Below, one piece after another: positions 24,751 through 34,047 of a stretch of DNA of 64,000 nt (position 1 is its first letter; each line of letters begins with the position of its first letter). A model generated the notes under the pieces. The model worked only from the letters and a program-made list of their open reading frames with translations. It had not been told where the DNA came from and searched no databases. The translations under genes and the position numbers were made by a program. This DNA is from Paracoccus sediminicola (GTDB lineage Bacteria; Pseudomonadota; Alphaproteobacteria; Rhodobacterales; Rhodobacteraceae): assembly GCF_027912835.1 (NCBI RefSeq), contig NZ_CP115769.1, positions 1-64,000 on the forward strand, written 5' to 3'.

Positions 24751-25077
24751 TTACTCCGCCGCCGCCAAAGGGGTGAACCCGCGCTTGGCGAGCGGCACGA
24801 AGGCCCGGTTCTCGGGGCCGGTGTAGTTGGCCGAAGGGCGGATGATCTTGTTGTCCTGCCGCTGTTCGATCACATGCGCCCCCCAGCCGGCGGTGCGCGC
24901 GATCACGAAGATCGGGGTGAACATGGCCGTCGGCACGCCCAGCAGGTGGTAGGAGACGGCGGAATACCAATCGAGGTTGGGGAACATCTTCTTCGCGTCC
25001 ATCATCACCGCCTCGATCCGTTCCGCGATGGCGAACATCTTCATCGACCCGGCCCCCTGCGAGAGCTGTTTCGCCAA
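24751..25077 (-). pseudogene. prpC: 2-methylcitrate synthase, C-terminal fragment
   Basis: The last 108 or so codons of a citrate-synthase family protein: [39 protein letters not shown] and [14 protein letters not shown], all diagnostic of PrpC. The full enzyme is about 380 residues. The coding sequence ends at about 25078 against a tniA fragment, showing that transposon-linked rearrangement removed the 5' two thirds. The prpB gene just downstream is intact but has lost its promoter. Confidence 0.85.
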
Positions 25078-26260
25078 GGGCGTTCGAGAAATAGCGGATA
25101 TGATCTACGGTGAATCCGTCGCGTTGCAACGTCCTACGCAGAACCGGGAGGAAGTCGATCAGATAGCTGCGCATGTCACGCGGGATGGCGATGCTGCCGC
25201 CAGATCGGCTCAGGGTCACGAGACCTTCCTCCAGCCGCGCAAGAGGTGTGGCCCCGTCCAGAGCGCGTTGCCCGCACAGGTGATAGTCCTTGCAAATCGC
25301 AACCGTCAGCCAGCGTTCCAGTTCTTCAAGGGTCAGGCAGGCCCGTCTTTCGCTGTCGTATGCGCCGCGCTGCGCCGTGTTGGAAAATGTCGTGCCCGGC
25401 AACTGGTGAATACGCCGCATGAGGGTGCCGATCACACGCTCTACAATGCCACCGAACTGAGGTTGCCCCGGCGGTCGCCAGTCGATCTCGATGCCATGTT
25501 GCGCGCACCCGCGCTCGAAAGCCTGCGAGTGGAACTCGCCCGCATTGTCCACGCCGATCTTCTTTGGCTTTCCCGCAATCGGCCACTCCACATCCGTAAC
25601 GCCGCGCGCTGTCATCCAGGCTTTCTTATCGTCGGCGACGTGGGCGAGGCACAGGCCGACGCTCGCGGCGGAAGGGGGATCAAGGCTAAGATGGAAGCCC
25701 GCGATCATCCGGCTCATCACGTCGATCGCAACCGTCAGATATGGCCGCCCGATTGGCAGACGCTCAAACGGATCGACCAGAATGACATCGACCGGCGTGT
25801 GATCGATCTGCACGACGTCGAGCGGGTATTTCGGGATCGGGGTCGCGCCGAGGATCGGCTTTGTTCCCGGATCACTTTCGCGGAGCCGTGACGCGACACC
25901 CTTGTCGATCCGGTTAACCCGTCGCCTGATCGTGGCTTCGCTCGGAGGCGAAATGCCCGCCTTGCGGCACTCGACCTGAACCACCCTCACGATTTCCGAG
26001 GGGCGCGCTTTCTGCCGTTTGAGATAGCGGCCTTCGATGACATGACCGATGATCGCTTCCCGATCCCCCGCAATCCGCGTCTTGCGCGGAGCACCGCGGC
26101 CATCGCGCGGCAAGAGCGCCGTGACCGCGCCGTTTTCCTCACGAAGCCGGCGGATCAGCCTGTAAGCCCAACGTTCGGAAATTTTCAGATCAATCGCTGC
26201 AGCGCGGACGAGATGCGCTGGTGCTTCATCGAGCGCGGCAAGTGGCCGAAGCAAGGCCGC
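25078..26260 (-). pseudogene. tniA: tniA transposase of the outer transposon, central fragment
   Basis: Nearly identical to codons 39-430 of the intact tniA at 41752-43413 (for example EAPAHLVRAAAIDLKISERW, QIDHTPVDVILVDPF and GVDNAGEFHSQAF). It is cut at its 5' side at 26260 by the inner transposon, and its missing first codons lie at 43565-43620. At its 3' side it is fused to prpC at about 25078. The tail of the open frame from there to 24743 is prpC DNA read in another frame. Confidence 0.9.
26256..26260 (+). repeat. Target-site duplication, left (GCCGC)
   Basis: GCCGC immediately before the transposon end TGTCG at 26261; the same five bases follow the right end at 43565-43569. In the uninterrupted tniA the site occurs once (around 43360). 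Confidence 0.85.
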
Positions 26261-26287
26261 TGTCGTTTTTCACAAATAAGTTCAGCA
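26261..26287 (+). repeat. Left terminal inverted repeat of the inner transposon
   Basis: Begins TGTCGTTTTTCACAAATAAG and ends TTCAGCA; matches the inverse of 43538-43564 at 25 of 27 positions. Confidence 0.85.
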
Positions 26288-26551
26288 GCCTGTCACAGAC
26301 GGTTCAGTGAACGGCCGCAGCGTCGAAGCAGCCGTTCGCGCAGATCGCAGCGAACGGCTTGAGGGAGCCCACTTTGACCGATGCTGCGCAATAAACGAAT
26401 GTCGGGTTCAGTGATAGCGCCGCGTTCGCAGCATGGTGTTTCCTATAGTCCTAGACCCGCAGGCCGGTACGTTCCAAAAACCGGTAAGGACGCTGTTGCA
26501 ACGGCCGAACCGTTCCAATTGGTCGTTCTGCAAGAGCGCACCATGCGGAAC
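26288..26551 (+). other. Subterminal non-coding region of the transposon left end
   Basis: Contains GACGGTTCAGTGAACGG, and the pair GCCGTTCGCGC...GCGAACGGC (about 26331-26356), an inverted repeat. These could be internal TniA-binding sites, which Tn402-type ends are known to have. No gene seen. Confidence 0.5.
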
Positions 26552-26911
26552 TCAGTTCGCCTTCATCTCCTTCGGCGCGCCCGTGGCCATGTCGGTGCCG
26601 GTGTAGGGCAGACCGGCCTGCTTCCATGCGCCGAAGCCGCCCTCCATATGCGCGAGTGGCGACAGTCCGGCTTTCAGGGTAATCTCGGCCATCTTGCCGG
26701 ACCGGGCGCCCGAACCGCAGTGTAGAACGATACGCTTTCCGTCCTGCGTGGGCAGCGCCTCGGGACGGAAGAACGCCATGGGCATCAACAGCGCCCCATC
26801 AATATGCTCCATTATGTATTCGGGCGGGGTGCGCACATCGATCAACACGATCTCCTGCGCGTCGAGCACCGCCTTTACCTTTTCGGGAGTCCAGTTTTCG
26901 AGTTGTGCCAT
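26552..26911 (-). CDS. Rhodanese-like sulfurtransferase
   Basis: A 119-residue single-domain rhodanese: VLIDVRTPPEYIMEHIDGA and the active-site loop IVLHCGSGARSGK with the persulfide-carrying Cys. It ends with a short polar tail. It is the last gene of a nine-gene unit for sulfane-sulfur handling and follows the persulfide dioxygenase by 2 bases. It likely moves sulfur between glutathione persulfide, sulfite and thiosulfate. Confidence 0.87.
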   Translation of the reverse strand: MAQLENWTPEKVKAVLDAQEIVLIDVRTPPEYIMEHIDGALLMPMAFFRPEALPTQDGKRIVLHCGSGARSGKMAEITLKAGLSPLAHMEGGFGAWKQAGLPYTGTDMATGAPKEMKAN

Positions 26912-26913
26912 GA

Positions 26914-27813
26914 TCAGAACCTGTTCGCTGGTATCTTGAAGTAGCTGTTTCCATCAGCCTCCGGTTCCGGTAGTCGACCGCCTCGAAGGTTGACTTGGAG
27001 CGCGTGGAGCATCCTGTCGGGCAGGTTGAGCGTCGCGTCGCGTTCCTCGCGCACCTTGACGTAGTCGTCCTTTTCGACGCCGCCGCCCAGATGTTTGTTC
27101 GAGGCTTTCTGCTCGGCCACCGTGCTTTCCCACGCCGGGTCGTCGCGGCCTTCCGCGCCGTAGTCGTGTCCGATGAAGATCCGGAACTCATCGGGCAGCG
27201 CCAGGATCGCCATCAGCGAGTCGTAGAGCATGGCCGCCGATCCGCCGGGGAAGTCTGCGCGCGCGGTGCCGCTGTCGGGCTGCATGAACGTATCATGGGC
27301 GAAGACAGCATCGCCGACCACATAAGTGATCGATCCCAGCGTGTGGCCTGGCGAGAGCATCACGTGCAGGTCAAGATCGCCGATGCGGAACGTGTCGCCG
27401 TCGGCAAGAAGCCGGTCGAAATCGGCCTCCGGGTCGAATGCGCCCGGCGTGTTGTAGAAGTCGCGCCAGAGCCCCGCGATTTCCCGAACCTTCTCGCCTA
27501 TGGCGTTCGGCGCGCCGGTCTTCTGCTTGAGATACGCCGCGGCCATCAGGTGGTCGGCATGAGGGTGCGTGTCGAGGATCCATTCGAGCGTCAGACCCTC
27601 GCGCTCAATCCAGTCGAGCGCCCAGTCGGCAGACTCGGTCGAGGTGCGGGCGCGGGCCGGGTTGAAGTCGAGAACCACGTCGATCAGTGCGCATTTTTTC
27701 GTTGCCGGGTCGATGCAGATATATTGGCAACTTCCTGAAGCTTCGTCGTAGAAACCAACGACATCCGGGCTTCCAGGCCCACGGGATGAACTTTTCGAAT
27801 ATGGGATTGTCAT
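26914..27813 (-). CDS. Persulfide dioxygenase-like MBL-fold protein (ETHE1/Blh type)
   Basis: A 299-residue metallo-beta-lactamase-fold protein with DTHPHADHLMAA (HxHxDH iron/zinc site, about residues 82-93), LSPGHTLGSITYV, FAHDTFMQPDSGTARADFPG (the DSGTxRxDFxGG hallmark of ETHE1-like enzymes) and FIGHDYG. The family oxidises glutathione persulfide to sulfite with O2. The ATG at 27813 has an AAAGGA site. A paralogue is encoded at 31955-32836; the two differ in their ends, so they may act on different persulfides. Confidence 0.86.
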   Translation of the reverse strand: MTIPYSKSSSRGPGSPDVVGFYDEASGSCQYICIDPATKKCALIDVVLDFNPARARTSTESADWALDWIEREGLTLEWILDTHPHADHLMAAAYLKQKTGAPNAIGEKVREIAGLWRDFYNTPGAFDPEADFDRLLADGDTFRIGDLDLHVMLSPGHTLGSITYVVGDAVFAHDTFMQPDSGTARADFPGGSAAMLYDSLMAILALPDEFRIFIGHDYGAEGRDDPAWESTVAEQKASNKHLGGGVEKDDYVKVREERDATLNLPDRMLHALQVNLRGGRLPEPEADGNSYFKIPANRF

Positions 27814-27832
27814 GCAGTCCTTTCCTTTTCGG

Positions 27833-29575
27833 TCATTCTGCGGCTTTGGCCGGGTCGGCCAGTGGTTGGGCAAGCGCCTTCCAGGCGTCGTGCTGGGACA
27901 GGAAGACGCGTCCGTTGAGCTGGTCGAGGAAGTGTGTGGTCTTGAGGCGGTCCATCACCGGACCCTTCACTTCCGAGAGGTGCAGTCCGACCCCCAGATC
28001 CGTGAGCCGGTGATTGATCGCCTCCAGGCTCTCGAGGGCCGAGTAATCGATCTCGTTCACCGCGGAGCACATGAGGATCACGTGGCGCAGAGCGCCGCCG
28101 TCGACCACGCGATCCTGGATCAGATCCTCGAGAAACCGGGCATTTACGAAGTAGAGGCTCTCGTCCACGCGCAGGGTGAGGACATGCGCATCGGTCTCGA
28201 CCTCGTGCCGGTTGATATTGCGGAAGTGGTTCGTGCCGGGAACGAGCCCGACCTCGGCGACATGGGGCTTCGACGTCTTGTAAAGGTGTAGCGCGATGGA
28301 CAGGATCACACCTGAGGCAACGCCAATCTCGACGCCCAGGGTCAGGGTCAGGAAGATCGTTGCCGCGACCGCTGTGAAGTCGGCGCGCGAATAGGACCAA
28401 GTCCTCTTCAGAATAGAGAAATCGACGAGGCTGAGCACGGCGACGACGATTGTTGCGGCCAACGTCGCGTTGGGCAGGTAATAGACCAGCGGCGTCAGGG
28501 CGAGCGCCGCAATCGCGAGGCCGATCGCCGTGAAAGCGCCGGCGGCCGGTGTCTCGGCGCCCGCATCGAAGTTCACGACCGAACGCGCGAAGCCACCGGT
28601 GACAGGATAGCCGCCGGTGAAGGCCGCACCGAGGTTGGCGGCGCCGAGGCCGATGAGTTCCTGGTTCGGGTCGATGCGCTGGCGTTTCTTGGCGGCGAGC
28701 GTCTGCGCGACGGAAATGGATTCCACGAAGCCGATGATGGAGATCAGGATTGCCGGGATCGCCAGTTGACGGATCAGGTCGGGCGCGAAACCCGGAAGGG
28801 TCAGCGGCGGCAGGGCCTGCGGCACCTCGCCGACGATGGAGACGCCTCGGCCTTCAAGATCAAGGACCCATACCGCGAGCGTCGTCACCACGACCGCCGC
28901 CACGGGGCCAGCCTTGGTGACGATGTCGGCCAGAAGCGGACCTGCGCCCATCCTGCGCAGGAGCGGCTTCAGTCCCTTGCGCACCCAGAAAAGAAATGCC
29001 GTCGCCGTGACGCCTATGACCACCGTTATCGGGTTGATCTGCCCCAGATGTGACAGAAGCGCGCCGACCATCTCGATCAGCGTATGGCCGCCCGCCTCGA
29101 TCCCGAGGATATGCTTGAGCTGACTCGTCGCGATCAGGATGCCGGACGCGGTGATGAATCCCGCGATCACCGGGTGGCTGAGGAAATTGGCCAGAAACCC
29201 CAAGCGGAAGACGCCGAGCAGCAACAGGAAGCCCCCGGAAAGCCCCGCAAGCGTCAGCGCGGCGACGGCATAGCCCGCCGTGCCCTGCTCGGCGACCTGA
29301 CCGACGGCGGAGGCTGTCAGAAGCGAGACCACTGCCACAGGCCCAACCGCGAGCGCGCGTGAGGTGCCGAAGACCGCGTAGAGGAGGATCGGTGCGATCG
29401 AGGCGTAGATTCCCGCCTCTGGCGGCAAGCCTGCCAGAAGCGCATAGGCGAGCGACTGCGGGATCAGCATGATCGTCACGATCACCGCCGCGACGAGATC
29501 GTTCGTCAGCGCGGATCGATCATACTGTCGGCCCCATGTAAGGACCGGCAGATAACGGGCAAATCGTAGCTTCAT
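27833..29575 (-). CDS. SulP-family anion permease with STAS domain
   Basis: A 580-residue protein: about 10-12 membrane helices starting VAAVIVTIMLIPQSLAYALL with LPPEAGIYAS (SulP signature), then FTGGYPVTGGFARS, and a C-terminal cytoplasmic STAS domain (VILMCSAVNEIDYSALESLE). SulP proteins move sulfate, bicarbonate or other anions. In a sulfide-oxidation unit it could export the sulfate or sulfite formed, but direction and substrate are inferred. The intergenic spacing on both sides is under 100 bases, consistent with one transcript. Confidence 0.87.
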   Translation of the reverse strand: MKLRFARYLPVLTWGRQYDRSALTNDLVAAVIVTIMLIPQSLAYALLAGLPPEAGIYASIAPILLYAVFGTSRALAVGPVAVVSLLTASAVGQVAEQGTAGYAVAALTLAGLSGGFLLLLGVFRLGFLANFLSHPVIAGFITASGILIATSQLKHILGIEAGGHTLIEMVGALLSHLGQINPITVVIGVTATAFLFWVRKGLKPLLRRMGAGPLLADIVTKAGPVAAVVVTTLAVWVLDLEGRGVSIVGEVPQALPPLTLPGFAPDLIRQLAIPAILISIIGFVESISVAQTLAAKKRQRIDPNQELIGLGAANLGAAFTGGYPVTGGFARSVVNFDAGAETPAAGAFTAIGLAIAALALTPLVYYLPNATLAATIVVAVLSLVDFSILKRTWSYSRADFTAVAATIFLTLTLGVEIGVASGVILSIALHLYKTSKPHVAEVGLVPGTNHFRNINRHEVETDAHVLTLRVDESLYFVNARFLEDLIQDRVVDGGALRHVILMCSAVNEIDYSALESLEAINHRLTDLGVGLHLSEVKGPVMDRLKTTHFLDQLNGRVFLSQHDAWKALAQPLADPAKAAE

Positions 29576-29668
29576 CGAGTTCTCTCAGGATTGGGGAACG
29601 GGGCGCAACCTGTGCGCCCCGCTCGCGAACGCGCGGTGGGCGGGAGGAGATGCCGGCGCGCCGTTCAG

Positions 29669-31348
29669 TTATTTGGCCGCGGTCTCGAGCTTTTCGGGCT
29701 TTGCCATCCATTCGCGGCCCCGGAGCATCGCCTGCCAGTAGATCGGCGGCAGCATCTTTTCCTTGAGGAACCACGCGGCGCGGCTTGGCTTCGTTCCGTC
29801 GATCACGAAGGACGGGAAACTCGGCTTCACCGCCCCTCCGTACCCAAACTCCGCGAGCACGATCTTGCCGCGCTCGACCGTCAGCGGGCACGAGCCATAG
29901 CCGTCGTATTGCGCCACGGCCGAGTGTCCGGCGATGTCGGCGACGATGTTCTCGGCAACGGTCGGCGCCTGTTTCCGCGCCGCTGCCGCAGTCTTGGCAT
30001 TGGGTGCGTTCATCACGTCGCCAAGCGCCCAGATGTTGTCGAAGCTCTTGTGGCGCAGCGTCGCCTGGTCAACGTCGACCCAGCCCGCCGGATCGGCCAG
30101 CGGCGAGACGCGAATGAAGTCCGGCGCTGTCTGCGGCGGGCAGACATGCATCATGTCGAACGCCAACTCGACGCGGCGGGGCTCCCTCTCGGCCTCCTTG
30201 ACCTCGAAGGTGGCCGTCTTCGCCGGCCCGTCGACCGCCACGAGATTGTGGAAGAAGTCCAGCGTCGCGTCGTACTTCTTCACGTATTCCATCAGTGCCG
30301 GCACGTAGTCCTTCACGCCAAAGAGCACGCCGCCCGCGTTGCAGAAGTGGATGTCGATGTCCTTGAGACGACCGGACCGATGCCAGTGGTCGGCCGAGAG
30401 ATACATCGCCTTCTGCGGCGCGCCGGCGCATTTGATTGGCATCGGCGGCTGGGTGAAGAGCGCGGTGCCGCCGCGCATCTCCTGCACCAGTTGCCAGGTG
30501 TAGGGCGCCAGGTCGTAGCGATAGTTCGAGGTCACCCCGTTTCGGCCGAGCGTATCGACAAGGCCTTCGACCTTGCCCCAGTCGAGCTTGAGACCGGGAC
30601 AGACGACGAGACGATCGTATTTCACGACACGGCAACCATCGAGGATGATCGCGTTGTTCTGCGGCTCGAAGGCCGCGACCGCGGCCTTGATCCACTTGAC
30701 CCCTTTCGGGATCAGGCTGCCCATTGTCTTGGCGGTTTCCTGTGCCTCGAATATGCCGCCGCCGACCATCGTCCAGCCGGGCTGGTAATAGTGAATTTCG
30801 GCGGGATCGATGATCGCGATCTCGAGGCCGGGCTTGCGCGACTTGAGGCTTGCCGCGACTGCGATGCCGCCGGCACCCGCGCCGACGATGACCACTTTGT
30901 AGTGCGCATCGCCGGTATCGGTCGGGGTCTTGCCGCCGTTGGCGACGCGGCGCGCGACACCGTTCATGTCATAGCCTGCCGCCTTCGTCATGGCGAGGAT
31001 CTCGGAGACGGGTCGCCTTTTCGCCTCGTGCAGCGACCAGAGTGTCGCCGAGCGTGTGCCGGTCCGGCAGTAGGCCAGGACCGGGCGTTGCACCTCTGCC
31101 AGCGCCTGGCCGAAGGCAGCAACGTCCTGATCGGTCACCATCCCCGACTCAACCGGGACGTAGCGCGTCTCGATTCCCTCGGCCTTGGCAGCGGCCTCGA
31201 TCTCTTCGAAGCTTGGCTGGTCAGCGCCTTCCCCATCGGGGCGATTGCAGATGATCGCACGATAGCCTGCAGCCTTGATCGCGGCCATGTCCATGGCTGC
31301 GATCTGCGGGGACACCGTAGCTTTCGGCGAAATCTTTTTCAGTTCCAT
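29669..31348 (-). CDS. DUF442 domain fused to sulfide:quinone oxidoreductase-like flavoprotein
   Basis: A 559-residue fusion. Residues 1-110 are a DUF442/TIGR01244 phosphatase-like domain with the loop VLAYCRTGTRSATLW (CxTGTRS). Residues about 145-559 are an FAD/NAD-binding flavoprotein: KVVIVGAGAGGIAVAASL (Rossmann FAD motif), YYQPGWTMVGGG (SQR-typical), PIKCAGAPQKAMYL with a redox Cys, and DNIWALGDVMNAPNAKTAAA. SQRs oxidise sulfide and pass electrons to quinone, leaving sulfur on a thiol acceptor. The fused domain is found on Blh-type proteins elsewhere and may help hand on the sulfane sulfur. The start at 31348 has an AGGAATA site. Confidence 0.85.
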   Translation of the reverse strand: MELKKISPKATVSPQIAAMDMAAIKAAGYRAIICNRPDGEGADQPSFEEIEAAAKAEGIETRYVPVESGMVTDQDVAAFGQALAEVQRPVLAYCRTGTRSATLWSLHEAKRRPVSEILAMTKAAGYDMNGVARRVANGGKTPTDTGDAHYKVVIVGAGAGGIAVAASLKSRKPGLEIAIIDPAEIHYYQPGWTMVGGGIFEAQETAKTMGSLIPKGVKWIKAAVAAFEPQNNAIILDGCRVVKYDRLVVCPGLKLDWGKVEGLVDTLGRNGVTSNYRYDLAPYTWQLVQEMRGGTALFTQPPMPIKCAGAPQKAMYLSADHWHRSGRLKDIDIHFCNAGGVLFGVKDYVPALMEYVKKYDATLDFFHNLVAVDGPAKTATFEVKEAEREPRRVELAFDMMHVCPPQTAPDFIRVSPLADPAGWVDVDQATLRHKSFDNIWALGDVMNAPNAKTAAAARKQAPTVAENIVADIAGHSAVAQYDGYGSCPLTVERGKIVLAEFGYGGAVKPSFPSFVIDGTKPSRAAWFLKEKMLPPIYWQAMLRGREWMAKPEKLETAAK

Positions 31349-31427
31349 CGGCGTATTCCTCCCTATTGGTTTCAATCAGGGATCACACAGCAGCGCCGAT
31401 GCGCCGCCATAGGCCCCGATGACCGCT

Positions 31428-31919
31428 TCAAGTGGATGGGTCTTCGTCTTGAATGATTGACACCATTTTCGCGCTGTACGCCCGGTCGCCGATGCGTTCG
31501 ATCAACTCCAGTTGCAGCTCCAACCAGGCCTTATGGCCTTCTTCATCCATGGCGATCCTTTCGAAGAGCATGCGCGATCCGACATCGTTGGCCTCATAGG
31601 CTTGTCGGGCCGCGCTGAGATAGAATTCAATGGCCTCCTCTTCATCGGCAAGGTCGGCCTTGAACATATCCGGCAGGGTTTCCGCGCGCTTGGGCGATTT
31701 TGCGAAAGCAATCTCGGGCGTTCCTTTCAGGAACATGATGCGCTCGATGAACAGGTCGGAGTGTCCGATTTCCTCTGCCTGTTCCTCACGCATCTTGTCT
31801 GCCAGCAAATTGAGGCCCCAATCGTCGAGGACATGCGCGTGCAATTGATACTGATGCGCGGCGCTCATTTCCATTTGAAGCGCCTTGTTCAGGTTCTCCA
31901 CCGTTGCGTTGTTCGACAT
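31428..31919 (-). CDS. bfr: Bacterioferritin-like diiron protein
   Basis: A 163-residue four-helix ferritin-like protein. The helices carry the diiron ligands: LQMEMSAAHQYQLHA (Glu), MREEQAEEIGHSDLFIERI (ExxH) and later RIAMDEEGHKAWLELQL (ExxH). Length and sequence follow bacterioferritins. It could store iron or detoxify peroxide released when iron-sulfur proteins meet sulfide. It lies between two sulfur genes on the same strand (36 bases from the MBL gene). Confidence 0.82.
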   Translation of the reverse strand: MSNNATVENLNKALQMEMSAAHQYQLHAHVLDDWGLNLLADKMREEQAEEIGHSDLFIERIMFLKGTPEIAFAKSPKRAETLPDMFKADLADEEEAIEFYLSAARQAYEANDVGSRMLFERIAMDEEGHKAWLELQLELIERIGDRAYSAKMVSIIQDEDPST

Positions 31920-31954
31920 TGTCTTCTCCTTTCGATGTGTAAGCGCAGTATCTC

Positions 31955-32836
31955 TCAAAGACCGTTCAGGGGCACCTTGAGCATCGGATTGCCATCCTTG
32001 TCGGTCGGCACCTCGCCTGCGCGCATATTCACCTGCAGCGACGGGATGATCAGCTTGGGCATGGCGAGGGTCGCGTCGCGTTCGTTGCGGAACTTGACGA
32101 AATCCTCCTTTGTCTTGCCATCGCCGACATGGATGTTGTGCGCCTTCTCGTCACCCACCGTGGTCTCCCACTGGATGTCGCGCCCGTTCGGCCCGTAGTC
32201 GTGGCACATGAACAGCCGCATCTCGTCCGGCAGGGCCAGGACTTTCTGGATCGAGTCGTAGAGTGTCGCCGCATCTCCGCCCGGGAAATCGGCACGCGCC
32301 GACCCGCCATCGGGCATGAACAGAGTGTCACCCACGAAGGCCGCATTCCCCATGACGTGTACCATACAGGCGGGCGTGTGACCGGGCGTGTACATGGCGA
32401 AGGCGGGCATGTTTCCGACCATGTAGGTGTTGCCGTCGTCGAACAGGCGGTCGAACTGGCTGCCGTCGCGCTGGAACTCGGTGCCTTCGTTGAAGACCTT
32501 TCCAAAGGTCTCCTGCACGACCATGATCTTCGCGCCGATACCGATTTTTCCACCAAGCTTCTGCTGGATGTAGGGAGCGGCTGAAAGGTGATCGGCGTGG
32601 ACGTGGGTCTCGATGATCCACTCCAGCTTCAGCCCCTGCGACTGCACCTGCCGGATCAGTTCGTCCGCATGGTCGTAGGTTATCCGCCCGGCGGCGTAGT
32701 CGATGTCCATGACGCTATCGACGATAGCGCAGGCCGACGAGGACGGGTCCTTGACGATATAGCTGATCGTGTTCGTGGCCTCGTCGAAGAAGGCCTGGAC
32801 CTCGGGTTTGATGGTCATGTCCACGGGGTATGTCAT
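31955..32836 (-). CDS. Second MBL-fold persulfide dioxygenase-like protein
   Basis: A 293-residue MBL-fold enzyme: [15 protein letters not shown] (HxHxDH), [35 protein letters not shown] and [12 protein letters not shown]. It is of the ETHE1/Blh group but has DGGSAR in place of DSGTAR. The C-terminal segment after the MBL core (residues about 230-293) is similar in both paralogues of this transposon. The ATG at 32836 has a GGAG site (AAGGAGAGAAAACC). Confidence 0.84.
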   Translation of the reverse strand: MTYPVDMTIKPEVQAFFDEATNTISYIVKDPSSSACAIVDSVMDIDYAAGRITYDHADELIRQVQSQGLKLEWIIETHVHADHLSAAPYIQQKLGGKIGIGAKIMVVQETFGKVFNEGTEFQRDGSQFDRLFDDGNTYMVGNMPAFAMYTPGHTPACMVHVMGNAAFVGDTLFMPDGGSARADFPGGDAATLYDSIQKVLALPDEMRLFMCHDYGPNGRDIQWETTVGDEKAHNIHVGDGKTKEDFVKFRNERDATLAMPKLIIPSLQVNMRAGEVPTDKDGNPMLKVPLNGL

Positions 32837-32865
32837 GGTTTTCTCTCCTTGAATGGTGCGGTGCC

Positions 32866-33297
32866 TCAGGATGCGACGCGCGGTTGCCCCAGCGACGCGA
32901 AGACGCGGCGCAGCCAGAAACCGACTATGACTGCGGCCAGGAACAGGGCAACTTCCCAGCGCCCGGTTCCGAGGGCCGGAATGGCCGCGCCCGGGCAGAA
33001 GCCGGCGATGCCCCAGCCGATGCCGAACAAGGCCGACCCACCGACGAGCTTCATGTCGATGTCGGTTCCGGTGGGAACCTGGAAACGACCGCCGAAGAGC
33101 GGAGCATTGCGCCGCCATGCCAGTCGGTAGCCGATCGCCGCCACGAGCAGCGCTCCGCCCATGACGAAGGCCAAGCTCGCGTCCCAACTGCCCGCGAGGT
33201 CGAAGAAGTTCAGGACCTTGGCCGGGTCCATCATGCCCGAGAGGGCGATGCCGGTGCCAAAGACGACACCCGTGAAAAGTGCAAAGACAAGCTTCAT
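32866..33297 (-). CDS. YeeE/YedE-family half (DUF6691) membrane protein
   Basis: A 143-residue protein with four membrane helices: [20 protein letters not shown] and [19 protein letters not shown], the latter holding the conserved Cys of the YeeE/YedE sulfur-transport fold. It pairs with the next upstream gene (33301-33732) as two halves of what is one protein in other species (YeeE/TsuA). It probably takes up thiosulfate or moves sulfane sulfur. The genes are 3 bases apart. Confidence 0.84.
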   Translation of the reverse strand: MKLVFALFTGVVFGTGIALSGMMDPAKVLNFFDLAGSWDASLAFVMGGALLVAAIGYRLAWRRNAPLFGGRFQVPTGTDIDMKLVGGSALFGIGWGIAGFCPGAAIPALGTGRWEVALFLAAVIVGFWLRRVFASLGQPRVAS

Positions 33298-33300
33298 TGA

Positions 33301-33732
33301 TCAGCCTCCGAAAACATGGCGGATGAGAAAGACTGTGATCGCGGCCGTTGCCATGAAGGTGGGCACGGCGACCAGCGACCGGACCGACAGACGCGACAAT
33401 CCGCAGACCCCGTGTCCCGACGTGCAGCCGGAGCCGAGGCTGGCGCCGAGCCCCACGATGACGCCGCCTACGGCGATCATCGCCGGGCTGACCGGAACCG
33501 TCAGGACCGGCATCGTGCCGGTCACCGCGAAGATGAGCACGGGTGCGACGACCATTCCGGCGATCAGCGCGAGCCGCCAGGTCATCTCTTCCCGGCTCTC
33601 CGCAAAGATCGCGCCCGACAGGACGCCGGTTGCGCCGAAGATCCGGCCGAGCCCGAGCATCAGAAGGACCGCGCCAAGGCCGATCAGCAGACCGCCGCCG
33701 AACGATGTGATCGGAGTGAACACAGTCTCCAT
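33301..33732 (-). CDS. YeeE/YedE-family sulfur transporter half
   Basis: A 143-residue membrane protein with GGLLIGLGAVLLMLGLGRIF, and SLGSGCTSGHGVCGLSRLS, the cysteine-rich pore motif of TsuA-type thiosulfate transporters. It begins with an ATG directly after the small DUF2892 gene and precedes its partner half by 3 bases. Confidence 0.86.
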   Translation of the reverse strand: METVFTPITSFGGGLLIGLGAVLLMLGLGRIFGATGVLSGAIFAESREEMTWRLALIAGMVVAPVLIFAVTGTMPVLTVPVSPAMIAVGGVIVGLGASLGSGCTSGHGVCGLSRLSVRSLVAVPTFMATAAITVFLIRHVFGG

Positions 33733-33733
33733 C

Positions 33734-33949
33734 TCAGCAGTCCCGGCAGGTCTTGAGGCCGAGCATGGAATAGAGCGGGCACATCTTCATCAGCGACGTC
33801 GCGAGCATGACGACGCCGACGACGGCCGCACCATATTTGAACAGAGGCTCGGCGAAGAGCTGCAGACCGCTGAAGAAGGCGAGATAGAGCAGGACCAGCC
33901 CCAGCGCGGCGCGCAGGATACGGTCGAGGGTTCCGACATTGGTCGTCAT
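33734..33949 (-). CDS. DUF2892 small membrane protein (YgaP C-terminal-like)
   Basis: A 71-residue two-helix protein starting MTTNVGTLDRILRAALGLVL and ending CPLYSMLGLKTCRDC with three Cys. The DUF2892 motif (NVGxxDRxxR) occurs in the membrane tail of the rhodanese YgaP. It is the first gene of the nine-gene sulfur operon and follows a palindromic site and a TTATAA box at 33982-33987. Confidence 0.83.
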   Translation of the reverse strand: MTTNVGTLDRILRAALGLVLLYLAFFSGLQLFAEPLFKYGAAVVGVVMLATSLMKMCPLYSMLGLKTCRDC

Positions 33950-34003
33950 GGCGTCCTCCGGACTTGAAAGTTGACCATGACTTATAAGTTTGGCGGCACC
34001 GCT

Positions 34004-34020
34004 TCAGTGATATTGTCACC
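34004..34020 (-). promoter_or_regulatory. Palindromic operator copy 1 upstream of the sulfur operon
   Basis: On the minus strand GGTGACAATATCACTGA. It differs at one position from copy 2 at 35231-35247. The palindrome centre is about 28 bases upstream of the centre of a TTATAA -10 box, the spacing expected for a class II activator site of a Crp/Fnr protein. Confidence 0.65.
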
Positions 34021-34047
34021 CAGCGATGATTTTTCTTCGGCGATCAG

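Noticed and set aside
29591..31456. 621-codon plus-strand frame over the SQR gene
   Set aside because: Opposite strand of the DUF442-SQR gene, whose motifs are unmistakable; the frame stays open because of GC-rich codons.
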